DNA of 64,000 bases from NCBI GenBank assembly GCA_963759545.1, contig CAVXAB010000017.1, positions 248,001-312,000 of the forward strand, written 5' to 3'. Shown piece by piece: positions 16,257-24,491 of this stretch. The stretch comes from Trebonia sp963759545. GTDB taxonomy: Bacteria > Actinomycetota > Actinomycetes > Streptosporangiales > Streptosporangiaceae. Under the pieces are notes generated by a model. It was not told where the DNA came from, searched no databases, and worked only from the letters and a program-made list of their open reading frames with translations. The position numbers and the translations under genes were made by a program. Positions within the stretch are counted from its first letter, which is position 1, and every line of letters starts with the position of its first letter.

Positions 16257-18311
16257 GTGCCCTCCCCCAGCGATCCACTCGACGCCAGCGACCCGCCGGC
16301 GACAGACGCGGCTGAGGCGTCCGGCGTGACTGTCGTCGCCGGCGGGGGTGACGGGGCGCGGCGGGCGGCGACCGTGCTGCACCGGGTGTTCGGCTTCGAG
16401 AACTTCCGCGGCCGGCAGGAGGAGGTCATCTCCCACGTCATCGGCGGCGGTGACGCGCTCGTGCTGATGCCGACCGGCGGCGGGAAGTCATTGTGCTACC
16501 AGATCCCCGCCCTGGTCAGGCCGGGCACCGGGATCGTGATCTCGCCGCTGATCGCCCTGATGCAGGACCAGGTGCAAGCGCTGCGCCAGCTGGGGATCCG
16601 GGCTGACTTCCTGAACTCGACGCAGGACCCGGGTACCAGGCACGTGGTCGAGCAGCAGTTCAAGGCGGGCGAACTCGACCTGCTCTACCTCGCGCCGGAG
16701 CGGCTGAGGTCGCCGGGCACGCTGAACCTGCTGTCCGCGTCGCGAATCTCGGTGTTCGCGATCGACGAGGCGCACTGCGTGTCCCAGTGGGGCCACGACT
16801 TCCGGCCGGACTACCTCGAGCTCCAGGTGCTGCACGAGCGGTGGCCCGACGTGCCGCGCATCGCGCTCACCGCGACCGCGACGCAGGCGACCAGGGAGGA
16901 AATCGCGATCCGGCTGAAGCTGGCGGGCTCGAAGCTGTTCGTGTCGTCGTTCGACCGGCCCAACATCCAGTACCGGATCGTGCCGAAGAACGAGTCGAAG
17001 AAGCAGCTGCTGCAGCTCCTGCGGACCGAGCACGCCGGGGATGCCGGGATCGTGTACTGCCTGTCGCGGGACTCGACGGAGAAGGTCGCGGCGTTCCTGG
17101 CGGACAACGGGATTCCCGCGCTGCCGTATCACGCGGGGCTTGACGCCGGGACGCGGGCGGAGCACCAGGCCAGGTTCCTGCGGGAGGACGGCCTGGTCAT
17201 GGTGGCGACCATCGCGTTCGGGATGGGGATCGACAAGCCAGACGTGCGGTTCGTCGCGCACCTCGACATGCCGCGCTCGGTGGAGGGCTACTACCAGGAG
17301 ACCGGGCGCGCGGGGCGTGACGGGCAGCCCGCGACCGCGTGGCTCACCTACGGGCTCGCCGACGTCGTGCAGCAGCGGCGACTGATCGACTCCTCTGAGG
17401 GCAACCTCGCGCACCGGCGGCTGATGGCGTCGCACCTGGACGCGATGCTCGGCCTGTGCGAGACGACCGACTGCCGCCGGCAGCAGCTGCTCGCGTACTT
17501 CTCTGAGCGGGCCGTCGCGTGCGGCAACTGCGACACGTGCCTGTCGCCGCCGGAGACCTGGGACGGGACGGTACCCGCGCAGAAGCTGCTGTCCACCATC
17601 GTGCGGCTGGAGCGGGAACGCGACCAGCGCTACGGCGCGGGCCAGGTCATCGACATCCTGCTCGGCAAGAAGACGGTCAAGGTGTCGGAGAACGGGCACC
17701 ACGAGCTGAAGACGTTCGGGATCGGCATCGAGCTGAACGAGTCGCAGTGGCGCGGCGTCGTGCGGCAGCTCCTCGCCCAGGGGCTGCTCGCGGTGCAGGG
17801 CGAGTACCAGACCCTCGCGATCACCGAGGCGGCCGGTGAGGTGCTCCGCGGGCAGCGGGTCGTGACCCTGCGCCGGGACATGCCGCAGCCGCGCGGTGCG
17901 CGTGCCTCCTCCCGCGGTACCGCAGGCGCCAGCCCGGTCGCGGCTGGCGCGGGCAAGCTCGCCGCCGCCGACCTGTCCCCGGAACAGGAAGCGGTGTTCG
18001 AGAAGCTGCGCGCCTGGCGCGGCGCCACCGCCAAGGAGCAGAGCGTCCCGGCCTACGTTGTCTTCCACGACGCGACGCTGCGGGCGATCGCGGTCGCCGC
18101 CCCGTCCACGCTCGGGGAACTCGCTGGTATCAACGGCGTAGGCGAGTCCAAGCTGAGCAAGTACGGCGAATCGATCCTGGAACTGCTCGCGTCATTACCG
18201 GCCGGTGTTCAGCCGGCCGTGGCGAGGAACTCGGCGATCTCGCGGAAGAGCGCGTCGTTGTCACCACTGCCCGCGAACCGCAGGGAATGGTCGCCGGGCT
18301 GCTCGAAGTAG
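16257..18311 (+). CDS. recQ: ATP-dependent DNA helicase RecQ
   Basis: A RecQ helicase of about 684 residues starting at GTG 16257. Upstream in-frame codons belong to the EamA gene region. Motifs in order: Walker A MPTGGGKSLCYQ (about 71-82), IDEAHCVSQWGHDFRPDY, TATAT, SFDRPNIQYR, AFGMGIDKPDVRFVAH and QETGRAGRDG. A Zn-binding Cys cluster (CRRQQLLAYF, CGNCDTC), an RQC winged helix and a C-terminal HRDC domain (FEKLRAWRGATAKEQSVPAYVVF) follow. It unwinds recombination and fork structures. The last 34 residues after the HRDC run antisense through the coding part of the neighbouring hydrolase pseudogene and look non-homologous, so the original stop may be lost. Confidence 0.95.
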   Translation: MPSPSDPLDASDPPATDAAEASGVTVVAGGGDGARRAATVLHRVFGFENFRGRQEEVISHVIGGGDALVLMPTGGGKSLCYQIPALVRPGTGIVISPLIALMQDQVQALRQLGIRADFLNSTQDPGTRHVVEQQFKAGELDLLYLAPERLRSPGTLNLLSASRISVFAIDEAHCVSQWGHDFRPDYLELQVLHERWPDVPRIALTATATQATREEIAIRLKLAGSKLFVSSFDRPNIQYRIVPKNESKKQLLQLLRTEHAGDAGIVYCLSRDSTEKVAAFLADNGIPALPYHAGLDAGTRAEHQARFLREDGLVMVATIAFGMGIDKPDVRFVAHLDMPRSVEGYYQETGRAGRDGQPATAWLTYGLADVVQQRRLIDSSEGNLAHRRLMASHLDAMLGLCETTDCRRQQLLAYFSERAVACGNCDTCLSPPETWDGTVPAQKLLSTIVRLERERDQRYGAGQVIDILLGKKTVKVSENGHHELKTFGIGIELNESQWRGVVRQLLAQGLLAVQGEYQTLAITEAAGEVLRGQRVVTLRRDMPQPRGARASSRGTAGASPVAAGAGKLAAADLSPEQEAVFEKLRAWRGATAKEQSVPAYVVFHDATLRAIAVAAPSTLGELAGINGVGESKLSKYGESILELLASLPAGVQPAVARNSAISRKSASLSPLPANRREWSPGCSK

Positions 18312-19170
18312 CGGGCCCCCGCGATGCGGGAGGCCAGGTAGCGCCCGTGGAACGGTGGCGTGATCCGGTCACTGAGCCGGTGAATCACGAGCGTCGGGGC
18401 ACGGACCGACGGCAGCGCGTCACGGACGTCGATGTCACGGATCATGGCGAGCATGCGCAGGAACGCGCCGGGATTGACGGCCAGCCGCTCGAACCGGCCG
18501 AACAGCTCCCGCGCGTGGGCCGACCCCGCCCGCGACGGCAGGTACCACTCGATGCTGTCGCCCTGCCCCCAGCGGTGCGCCGCGATCTCGTGCAGCGCCT
18601 GGTACATCTCCTCGGTTGACTCACCGCACGGGTAGTCGGCGGCGGGGAACCACCGGGCGGCGGCGGAACCGAGGATCAGCGCCGCTGACCCGTTCCGGGT
18701 AGGCGGCGGCGAACAGGATGCTCATCGGCGCGCCCTCGGAGTAGCCGAACAGCACGGCCCGCTCCGACCCGGCGGCGTGCATGACCGCCCGGACGTCGGC
18801 CATCCGCTCCGCCAGCGAAAGGTCGCCCGCGGCACGGTCGGACAGCCCGGTGTCGCGCTTGTCGAACAGGATCAGCCGGCCGAGCGCCTCGCAGACGCTG
18901 GTAGAACCCGGCCGTCTCCTGGTCCTCCCAGAGCAGGTCGAGGTGGCTCATCAGCCCCGGCACGAAGACGATGTCTCGGTCGCCCTGGCCGACCGACCTG
19001 GTAGGCGATGTGCACCCCGTCGGGGGTCAGCGCGTACCGCGTGCGCGGCCTTCCCCGGTGCGGGGCCGTCGCCTTCCCCTGGCGCGGAGCAGCGCCTGGC
19101 TCCTGCCGCCGAGCGCCAGCGGCCGCCCGCTCACGGTCACTTCGAGTGGACCAAGGATGCCGAACTGCAT
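18209..19170 (-). pseudogene. Decayed alpha/beta hydrolase with a SARP-like (BTAD) regulator start
   Basis: ATG 19170 begins the classic N-terminus of SARP/AfsR-type regulators (MQFGILGPLEVTVSGRPLAL) but only about 28 residues survive. The sequence then passes, through at least three frame changes, into pieces of an alpha/beta hydrolase of the cyclase-associated type. The pieces are TRYALTPDGVHIAYQV (19,0xx), VPGLMSHLDLLWEDQETAGFYQ (18,9xx), RMADVRAVMHAAGSERAVLFGYSEG (Ser nucleophile, 18,7xx), and a C-terminal part 18209-18607 with APTLVIHRLSDRITPP and GDHSLRF (His). The hydrolase alone would be about 280 residues. The number of breaks and the internal loss of the regulator domain point to real decay. 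It overlaps recQ tail to tail by 103 bp. Confidence 0.75.
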
Positions 19171-19232
19171 GGTAAGTCAACCGTAAGTCACCGGTTAGCG
19201 AGCCGGAAGTGGCGGCGGGCACGATCCGTGCC

Positions 19233-20046
19233 ATGAGTGATCACGCGACCCAGGTGTACGCGCTCGGCGCCGACGAGGAGGAGACCGCCCGGCTGCGGCG
19301 GCAGTCCGAGGAACTGCGGCCAGAGGCCGAGGCGCTGCTCTCCAGAATCGGGCTCGGGCCCGGGCAGACCGCGGTCGATCTCGGGTGCGGCCCGAGCGGG
19401 ATCCTCGGCCTGCTGGCCACGGCGGTCTCCCCGTCGGGAAGGGTCGTCGGCGTGGACGCCAACGCGGCGCACGTGGCGGCGGCCGGGCGGGTTCGCCGCC
19501 GGGCTCGGGAACGTATCGGTACTGCTCGGCGACGCACGGCGCACCGGCCTGCCCGACGCCACCTTCGACCTTGTCCATGCCCGCACGCTGCTGGCGACCG
19601 TACCGTCGCCCGCCGAGGTCGTAGCGGAAATGACCCGGCTGGCCAGGCCGGGTGGCTGGATCGCCTGCGCGGAGCCGGACGTCGAGCACGCCGTGTGCTA
19701 CCCGCCCTTGCCGGAGTGGGATCGGCTCCTTGAGCTGTTCCGCGGTGGCTTCGGCCGGTCGGGCGCGGATCCGCTGATCGGCAGGCGACTGCCCTCGATG
19801 CTCTGGCAGGCGGGCCTCGCGAACGTCGCGGTGACGGTGCACGCCGGCTGCTATCCCGCCGGCCATTCGCGGCGCACCCTGATCCCTGACCTGGTGCGCA
19901 GCCTCCACCCGGTCATCCTCGGCCTCGGCCTCGCCGACAACGGCGAACTGGCCGCGCTTGACCGGGCCGTCCGCGGGCACCTGGCCGACCCGCGGGTCCG
20001 CCGGCGCGGAATGCCACCGTCGACGGGCAGGTTGCGCCTGGCATGA
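19233..20046 (+). CDS. SAM-dependent methyltransferase, class I (one frameshift)
   Basis: ATG 19233 opens a Rossmann methyltransferase with motif I VDLGCGPSGILG and the acidic post-I VVGVDANAAHV. At about 19,485-19,500 (a G-rich run) the sense moves to the next frame and continues with LLGDARRTGLPDATFDLVHARTLLATV, ARPGGWIACAEPDVEH, and a C-terminal SAM-family tail to the TGA at 20044. The joined protein is about 270 residues. It transfers a methyl group to an unknown small molecule. The stop overlaps the start of the PPOX gene by four bases (ATGA), which argues that the gene is intact in the living strain and that the break is a base-call error. Confidence 0.8.
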
Positions 20047-20450
20047 GCGTGTTCACCGAGAAGGAGCTTGAGTACCTCGCCGGGCAGCGGCTCGGCAGGA
20101 TCGCCACGGTGGGACAGGACGGGCAACCGCACGTGGTGCCCACGTCGTTCCGCCACAACCCGGAGCTTGACGTCATCGAAGTGGGCGGAATGCGGATGAG
20201 TCAGACCAAGAAGGTCCGCGACGTGCGCCACGGCGGCAGGGCCACGATCGTGGTGGACGACGTCCTACCGCCGTGGCAGCCGCGGATGATCGAGATCCGC
20301 GGAACCGCCGAGGTCGTGACTTACGGGGGCAAGGCCTTCGGCGACAACTTCGACGACACCATCGTCCGCATCCATCCGCGGCGCATCATCTCGTTCGGCA
20401 TCAACCCGGGCGAGCAGGCCGCGAACGCCAGGTCGGTCAACTCCGGCTGA
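20043..20450 (+). CDS. PPOX-class F420-dependent oxidoreductase
   Basis: A 135-residue split-beta-barrel flavin/deazaflavin enzyme. Landmarks: EYLAGQRLGRIATVGQDGQPHVVPTSF at the N-terminus, TKKVRDVRHGGRATIVVDD in the middle and RMIEIRGTAEVVT. The length and sequence fit the small actinobacterial F420-binding subgroup rather than FMN PNPOx enzymes. It would reduce an unknown substrate with F420H2. It is translationally coupled to the methyltransferase upstream. Confidence 0.88.
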   Translation: MSVFTEKELEYLAGQRLGRIATVGQDGQPHVVPTSFRHNPELDVIEVGGMRMSQTKKVRDVRHGGRATIVVDDVLPPWQPRMIEIRGTAEVVTYGGKAFGDNFDDTIVRIHPRRIISFGINPGEQAANARSVNSG

Positions 20451-20505
20451 GGCTCGCCGCGGGCGACCTCAGGTTTAGCTGATGTCGATGCCAACCTGAC
20501 TGCGG

Positions 20506-21207
20506 CTACCGCGGCCCTGGGAGGGCCAGCGCTTCCGCCGCCAGGGTCGCCTGCTGCAGGGTCTCCCGCAGCGCTTGCGACGCCTCGGCGGCGTGCTCGG
20601 CCAGGCCCTCAATCTCCACGGTGGCATGCTGGTCGGCCGCGGTGCGTGCGACTAGGTCGAGGTACCTGTCGTTCTGGGCAGCCAGCAGGTGGGTAGTCTC
20701 CCAGTCCCGTCGCGCGGCCTCGGCGACCGCTACATGCGCCGCCAGCAATTCAAGCGATAGAACCCGGGCCGTGGTCGCGTCCCTGGCCATTGATATGGCG
20801 CGATTCTGGGATAGGAGGACGGCGGCTGTCATTGGCCCCGCCGTATTTCCGCCGACGCTCGACACGAGGTCAAGTAGCAGCTCGGTGATCTCGCGCAGGG
20901 CGACGGCTATTTCCCATTCGTGCCGCCGGAGAACAGGTTCCTCGACGGCGCCCCGCAGGTCGCGTGTGTAGACGCCTGACGTTACGATGCCCGCGATCGC
21001 GCGCTGGGCGCGGTGCAGCAGCTTCCTGCACTCAAGCTCAAGCGCAAGCGGCGAAACGACCGTATCCCGGTAGCGGACCTGACGCCTCGGCCCACTGCGG
21101 CCCTCGATCTCTGCCTTCGTCATGCGAATCAGACGCTTGCGCCAGAGTGGCCCCACGCGCGGGTTCACCACCGGCTCGACGCTCCACGCGTCGACGCTAC
21201 CGACCAT
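20506..21207 (-). CDS. Hypothetical helical protein
   Basis: 233 residues, mostly alpha-helical, with no signal or transmembrane segment and no family I recognise. The centre (ECRKLLHRAQRAIAG, EITELLLDLVSSVGGN) and the long C-terminal helix (AADQHATVEIEGLAEHAAEASQALRETLQQATLAAEAL) suggest a coiled-coil bundle. Codon use is less GC-biased than in the neighbours, which may mean acquisition. The basic N-terminal part (GPLWRKRLIRM, SGPRRQVRYRD) could bind nucleic acid or could mark a later true start at the internal Met. It is isolated between convergent or unrelated small operons. Confidence 0.6.
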   Translation of the reverse strand: MVGSVDAWSVEPVVNPRVGPLWRKRLIRMTKAEIEGRSGPRRQVRYRDTVVSPLALELECRKLLHRAQRAIAGIVTSGVYTRDLRGAVEEPVLRRHEWEIAVALREITELLLDLVSSVGGNTAGPMTAAVLLSQNRAISMARDATTARVLSLELLAAHVAVAEAARRDWETTHLLAAQNDRYLDLVARTAADQHATVEIEGLAEHAAEASQALRETLQQATLAAEALALPGPR

Positions 21208-21216
21208 AGAGGCATC

Positions 21217-21351
21217 TTAGATGCCGCGGCAGCTAGTCCCGGGTCGGCGGATCTCGACGCTGAGCCGCTGCGGCGTGGTGACGGCGCGGACCGCGGCCAG
21301 CGTTCTAGGCACGGTCAGCTCGGTACGGACCTGATACGGCACGTCAGTCAC
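21217..21351 (-). pseudogene. Short remnant, possibly of a GyrI-like effector-binding protein
   Basis: GTG 21351 to TAA 21217 encodes 44 residues beginning VTDVPYQVRTELTVPRTLAA and continuing VRAVTTPQRLSVEI. The start resembles the first strand and helix of GyrI-like/AraC effector-binding domains, which are normally about 150 residues, so this would be a 5' remnant. The similarity is weak and may be coincidental. Confidence 0.3.
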
Positions 21352-21370
21352 GCTATCAGCGCCGGCGTTG

Positions 21371-21769
21371 TCAGGCGGTCTGGCTGCCCTGATCGCCTGG
21401 CGGGCGCGCCGCTCGCGGTTCGGCGGCGGCGGCCCGGCGGGTCCTGACGCCGCGGGCGACCTCGGTCGCCAGCGCGTCGAGCGGCTGGGCGAACGGGCTG
21501 AGCGGGTCGGTGAGCCCGTTCAGCCATGCCCGGGCCGCGTCCAGCCCGGCCTGGTCCAGCGCGTAGAGCCTGCGGGTGCCCGAGGCGCGCACGCTCACGA
21601 GATTGGCCTCGAGCAGCACCTTGAGATGCTGTGAGACCGCGGGCTGCGAGATCGGCATCCGGGACTGCAGCGCCGTGACGAGCGGGCCGACCGGCTGCTC
21701 GCCGGCCGCGAGGAGTTCCAGGATGAGCCGCCGGACAGGCTCACCGAGAGCCTCGAAGACTCCGCGCAT
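21371..21769 (-). CDS. ArsR/SmtB-family winged-helix regulator
   Basis: A 132-residue ArsR-type repressor: VFEALGEPVRRLILELLAAGEQPV, then the recognition helix ISQPAVSQHLKVLLEANLVSVR and the wing SGTRRLYAL. There are no metal-binding Cys pairs, so it belongs to the non-metal group often paired with SRPBCC/AHSA1 genes. Its ATG directly abuts the TAG of the SRPBCC gene (no gap), so they form a two-gene operon. The long palindrome in front of that operon (22426-22457) is its probable operator, giving autoregulation. Confidence 0.92.
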   Translation of the reverse strand: MRGVFEALGEPVRRLILELLAAGEQPVGPLVTALQSRMPISQPAVSQHLKVLLEANLVSVRASGTRRLYALDQAGLDAARAWLNGLTDPLSPFAQPLDALATEVARGVRTRRAAAAEPRAARPPGDQGSQTA

Positions 21770-22420
21770 CTAGTTGCCGGGCGCAGCCTCGGGCGGGGTG
21801 GTGTAAAAGGCCGCCGTGCGCGTGGCCGCCTCGTGCGCTGGTCCCGCTTCCGCACCGTCCTTGACGGCGGCGTCGGCCCATCCCGCTGCCGCGCGCCTGA
21901 TGAACTCCGCGCCCTCGGGCGAGGCCGGGAAGGTGACGGCCGTTGCCGGGTCGACCTGCGCCCCGCTCTCGATGTACAGGCCGAGGCCCCTGAGGCCCAG
22001 GTCCCAGCCGACACCCACCGCACCAGGGCCGAACTGCTCCCACATGCCGGGAGGGAGGCTAGCCTCATGGGCAAGCTCCAGGGTGGTGCGCTCGCCGTCA
22101 GGGAAGAGCGTGACCCGCACCCAGGACATCGTCCCGCCGAACTCCCACGTCACGGCGAACGACTCCGGCCGCTCGCAGCGTTCGACGATGCCGCCTGCGT
22201 TGCCCTCGAGCTGGTAGCGGCCGCCGACCTTGAGGTCACCGCTGACCGGCAGGAACCACCGGGGAATGCGCTCGGCGTTGGTCAGGGCGTCCCAGAGATC
22301 GGCCTGGCCGGTCGGGTAACTACGGCGGGCGATGGAGATCTTCGTCGGCGCCCCGTCGCGAGAGCCGCTGCGGACCTCACGGGCGACCAGTCCCGCCGTA
22401 GCCACGGGATCGAAGCTCAT
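21770..22420 (-). CDS. SRPBCC (AHSA1-like) family protein
   Basis: A 216-residue START-like protein with the AHSA1 pattern: ISIARRSYPTGQADLWDALTNAERIPRWFLPVSGDLKVGGRYQLEG, then VTWEFGG, and TTLELAHEA. The fold binds hydrophobic ligands, and members near ArsR genes are of unknown function. I chose ATG 22420 because AAAGGAG lies at ideal spacing upstream. The open frame extends to 22552 but those codons look non-coding and include the operator. It is followed without a gap by the ArsR gene. Confidence 0.88.
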   Translation of the reverse strand: MSFDPVATAGLVAREVRSGSRDGAPTKISIARRSYPTGQADLWDALTNAERIPRWFLPVSGDLKVGGRYQLEGNAGGIVERCERPESFAVTWEFGGTMSWVRVTLFPDGERTTLELAHEASLPPGMWEQFGPGAVGVGWDLGLRGLGLYIESGAQVDPATAVTFPASPEGAEFIRRAAAGWADAAVKDGAEAGPAHEAATRTAAFYTTPPEAAPGN

Positions 22421-22425
22421 GCCAG

Positions 22426-22457
22426 CTCCTTTCATAAGTAGCGACTTATGAAAGGAG
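22426..22457. promoter_or_regulatory. 32-bp palindromic operator overlapping the ribosome-binding site of the SRPBCC-arsR operon
   Basis: Arms of 14 bp (ctcctttcataagt, 22426-22439, and its exact inverse complement 22444-22457) flank agcg. The core CATAAGT-N4-ACTTATG has the size and AT content of ArsR-family operators. The minus-strand arm contains the AAAGGAG that serves the SRPBCC start, so repressor binding could block transcription and the mRNA hairpin could hide the ribosome-binding site. Confidence 0.75.
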
Positions 22458-22573
22458 GTTACACGGCCGGCCTTGAACCCCGCAACCGCATGCCAGCGTC
22501 GCGGTGCGCCTGACGCGGACGGGCCAGCTCGTCGCGCGCTGAGTGCCCACACGACAGCAGTTCGCAGCGGTAC

Positions 22574-22939
22574 CTAGTCCCGCCCCGGGTCTTCGCTCAT
22601 CGGCGAACCGAACCGGATCACGTTGCCGTCGGGATCGACGAGCACGCCCTCATGCTGGCCCCACTCGGTGTCTTGCGGGAGCCGCACATCGCCTCCGGCC
22701 GCGAGCCAGGTCGCGGCCAGCGCGTCGGCATCCTCGACGAACAGGTAGGCGGTCGACCGCCGGTCTACTCGCGTATCCAGGTCAGGCTCCACGCCGAGAT
22801 GAATCTCCGCGCCCTCAAAGGTGACGAAGCCGTACCCGCCGCTGTGCCAGTGGCGGGCACCGAAACCAAGCCCGCGGTAATAGGCAAGGGCAGCAACCAG
22901 GTTACTAACTGGAAAGATCGGCGCTACTCGCGTACTCAC
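22574..22939 (-). CDS. VOC-family (glyoxalase/bleomycin-resistance-like) protein
   Basis: 121 residues with two beta-alpha-beta-beta-beta modules: VAPIFPVSNLVAALAYYRGLGFG in the first and TAYLFVEDADALAATWLAAGG with GVLVDPDGNVIRFG in the second. Potential metal or ligand residues include the His in AEIHLGV and the Glu/Asp near EGVLVDPDGN. Such proteins range from lyases to drug-sequestering resistance proteins. Its GTG start overlaps the TGA of the TetR gene by four bases (GTGA), so both are co-expressed and the VOC protein may act on the TetR ligand. Confidence 0.85.
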   Translation of the reverse strand: MSTRVAPIFPVSNLVAALAYYRGLGFGARHWHSGGYGFVTFEGAEIHLGVEPDLDTRVDRRSTAYLFVEDADALAATWLAAGGDVRLPQDTEWGQHEGVLVDPDGNVIRFGSPMSEDPGRD

Positions 22940-23643
22940 GAATGCAACTTACCTCGCGGGGCCGCGCGGCGCCGGCCCAGACCACAGGTCCAGCCGTCCG
23001 CCTCATCGACACGCGGCCAGGTAACGGGTAACTCCCGAGACGGACCCACGGCCGCGTCGAGCACGGGGGCGAGCTCGGCCACGATGGCATCGAGTGGCTC
23101 GGTGTCCTGGCGGCTGCGGGCCATGATGAGCGCGCCCTCAAGCGCGCTGAGCATGAGCAGCGCGAGCGGCCCGGCGCGGTGCTCCGGCACGCCGAGACCG
23201 ACGAGGGCGTCGGCCACTGATCCTTGCCATCGGTCCATGGCACGCCTGGCGGCTTCGCGCAGGACCGGGCTGGTCGCCGCGGAGTCGGCAGCGGTGGCGG
23301 CGATCGGGCAGCCCTCGGCGAACCCGCGCCTCGTGTAGATGTCGCACCAGGCGCCCGCCATCGCCGCGAACAGCGCCCCGGGCGTCCGGCTTGGGAGCTG
23401 GTCGGCCAGCCGGAGCACCCGCCGGGCGGCCACCTCGCCAGAGATCGTGATCGCCTCGGTCACCAGCTGGTCCTTGCCCCCAGGAAAGTAATGCCGCAGC
23501 GAACCGCGCGGCGCGTCCGAGGCCGCGACGATCTCCCGCAGCCCGGTGCCTGCCACGCCCTGCGTGCTGATCAGCCGGACCGCGGCGTGCAGCATCCGCT
23601 CGCGGGGCGGCAGCGGCGGCCGGTCAGCCGCGGAGACGGGCAC
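22936..23643 (-). CDS. TetR-family transcriptional regulator
   Basis: 235 residues. The N-terminal HTH is clear (RERMLHAAVRLISTQGVAGTGLREIVAASDAPRGSLRHYFPGGKDQLV), and the C-terminal ligand domain is of the TetR_C_33/LfrR-like type (GCPIAATAADSAA). A Lys/Arg-rich tail follows. It is divergent from the maleylpyruvate-isomerase-like gene, and a perfect operator-like palindrome lies in the 92-bp gap, so it probably represses both its own VOC operon and that gene. Confidence 0.9.
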   Translation of the reverse strand: MPVSAADRPPLPPRERMLHAAVRLISTQGVAGTGLREIVAASDAPRGSLRHYFPGGKDQLVTEAITISGEVAARRVLRLADQLPSRTPGALFAAMAGAWCDIYTRRGFAEGCPIAATAADSAATSPVLREAARRAMDRWQGSVADALVGLGVPEHRAGPLALLMLSALEGALIMARSRQDTEPLDAIVAELAPVLDAAVGPSRELPVTWPRVDEADGWTCGLGRRRAAPRGKLHS

Positions 23644-23665
23644 AGGTCCTCCCGGGAGCCTTGAC

Positions 23666-23681
23666 TATGACAACTGTCATA
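23666..23681. promoter_or_regulatory. TetR-type operator in the divergent promoter
   Basis: TATGACA-AC-TGTCATA: exact 7-bp arms with a 2-bp centre, between the TetR gene (start 23643, minus) and the gene starting at 23736 (plus). A TTGACT box overlaps its left edge. Position and symmetry fit autorepression. Confidence 0.65.
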
Positions 23682-23735
23682 ATGGACGATGGTACCCCGC
23701 CGACCCACGCCGAACCGGCGGAGGAGGGACCGGCC

Positions 23736-24491
23736 ATGACCGTGCCTGACCGCGGCACCAGGGTGTACGACGATCTCGAGGCCGAACAGGACCGGCTTGA
23801 CGAGGTGCTCGGCACCCTCGGCAAGGACGACTGGGGCCGACCCTCGGCCGCGGCCGGCTGGAGCGTCAGCGATGTGGTCCTCCACCTGGCCCAGACCGAG
23901 GAACTCGTGGTCGCAAGCGTGCAGGGCGACCCGGCGCCGTTCGCCCGCGACCCTGGGCAGGAAGGCTCGGTGGACGAGTTCGCCGAGCGCCGGGTCGAGG
24001 ACGAGCGGAACACCTCAGTGGACGCCGTGTACCAGCGGTGGCGCACCGCGCGCCACGCGGCGCTCGACGCGCTGCGCGGCTGCCCGCCTGGCACGCGGCT
24101 GCCCTGGGCGACCAGCCCGCTCGCACCCGCCACCCTGGCTACCACCCGGCTCGCCGAGCACTGGGCCCACGCGCTGGATATCACCGGGCCGCTTGGTATC
24201 GCCTACCAGGACACGGCGCGGCTGCGCCATATCGCGTGGCTGGCCGTGAGGACGCTGCCGTACGCCTTCGAGGTGGCCGGCCTGGCGGCACGTCCGGTCC
24301 GGTGCGAGCTCACCGGGCCCGACGGGGACCGGTGGGAGTTCGGGCCGGCGGAGGCCGAGTCGCGCATCTCCGGCGCCGCGGGCGCGTTCTGCCGGGTCGC
24401 CGCGCAGCGGCTGGCCGCGGAGGCTTCCGGCCTGACGGCCACGGGGCCGGACGCGGCCACGGCGCTGCGGCTGGTCCGCACCTACGCCTAA
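23736..24491 (+). CDS. Maleylpyruvate isomerase N-terminal-domain family protein (DinB-like)
   Basis: 251 residues. The N-terminal DinB/MDMPI four-helix bundle is evident (YDDLEAEQDRLDEVLGTLGKDDWGRPSAAAGWSVSDVVLHLAQTEE, with the first metal His). Two more helices carry LATTRLAEHWAHALDI with His residues, and an SCP2-like C-terminal segment follows. Mycothiol-dependent isomerases and transferases belong to this family. The specific reaction is unknown. I chose ATG 23736 because GGAGGAGGGA precedes it. The frame is open further up but crosses the operator. It ends 4 bp inside the convergent sigma-factor gene. Confidence 0.8.
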   Translation: MTVPDRGTRVYDDLEAEQDRLDEVLGTLGKDDWGRPSAAAGWSVSDVVLHLAQTEELVVASVQGDPAPFARDPGQEGSVDEFAERRVEDERNTSVDAVYQRWRTARHAALDALRGCPPGTRLPWATSPLAPATLATTRLAEHWAHALDITGPLGIAYQDTARLRHIAWLAVRTLPYAFEVAGLAARPVRCELTGPDGDRWEFGPAEAESRISGAAGAFCRVAAQRLAAEASGLTATGPDAATALRLVRTYA

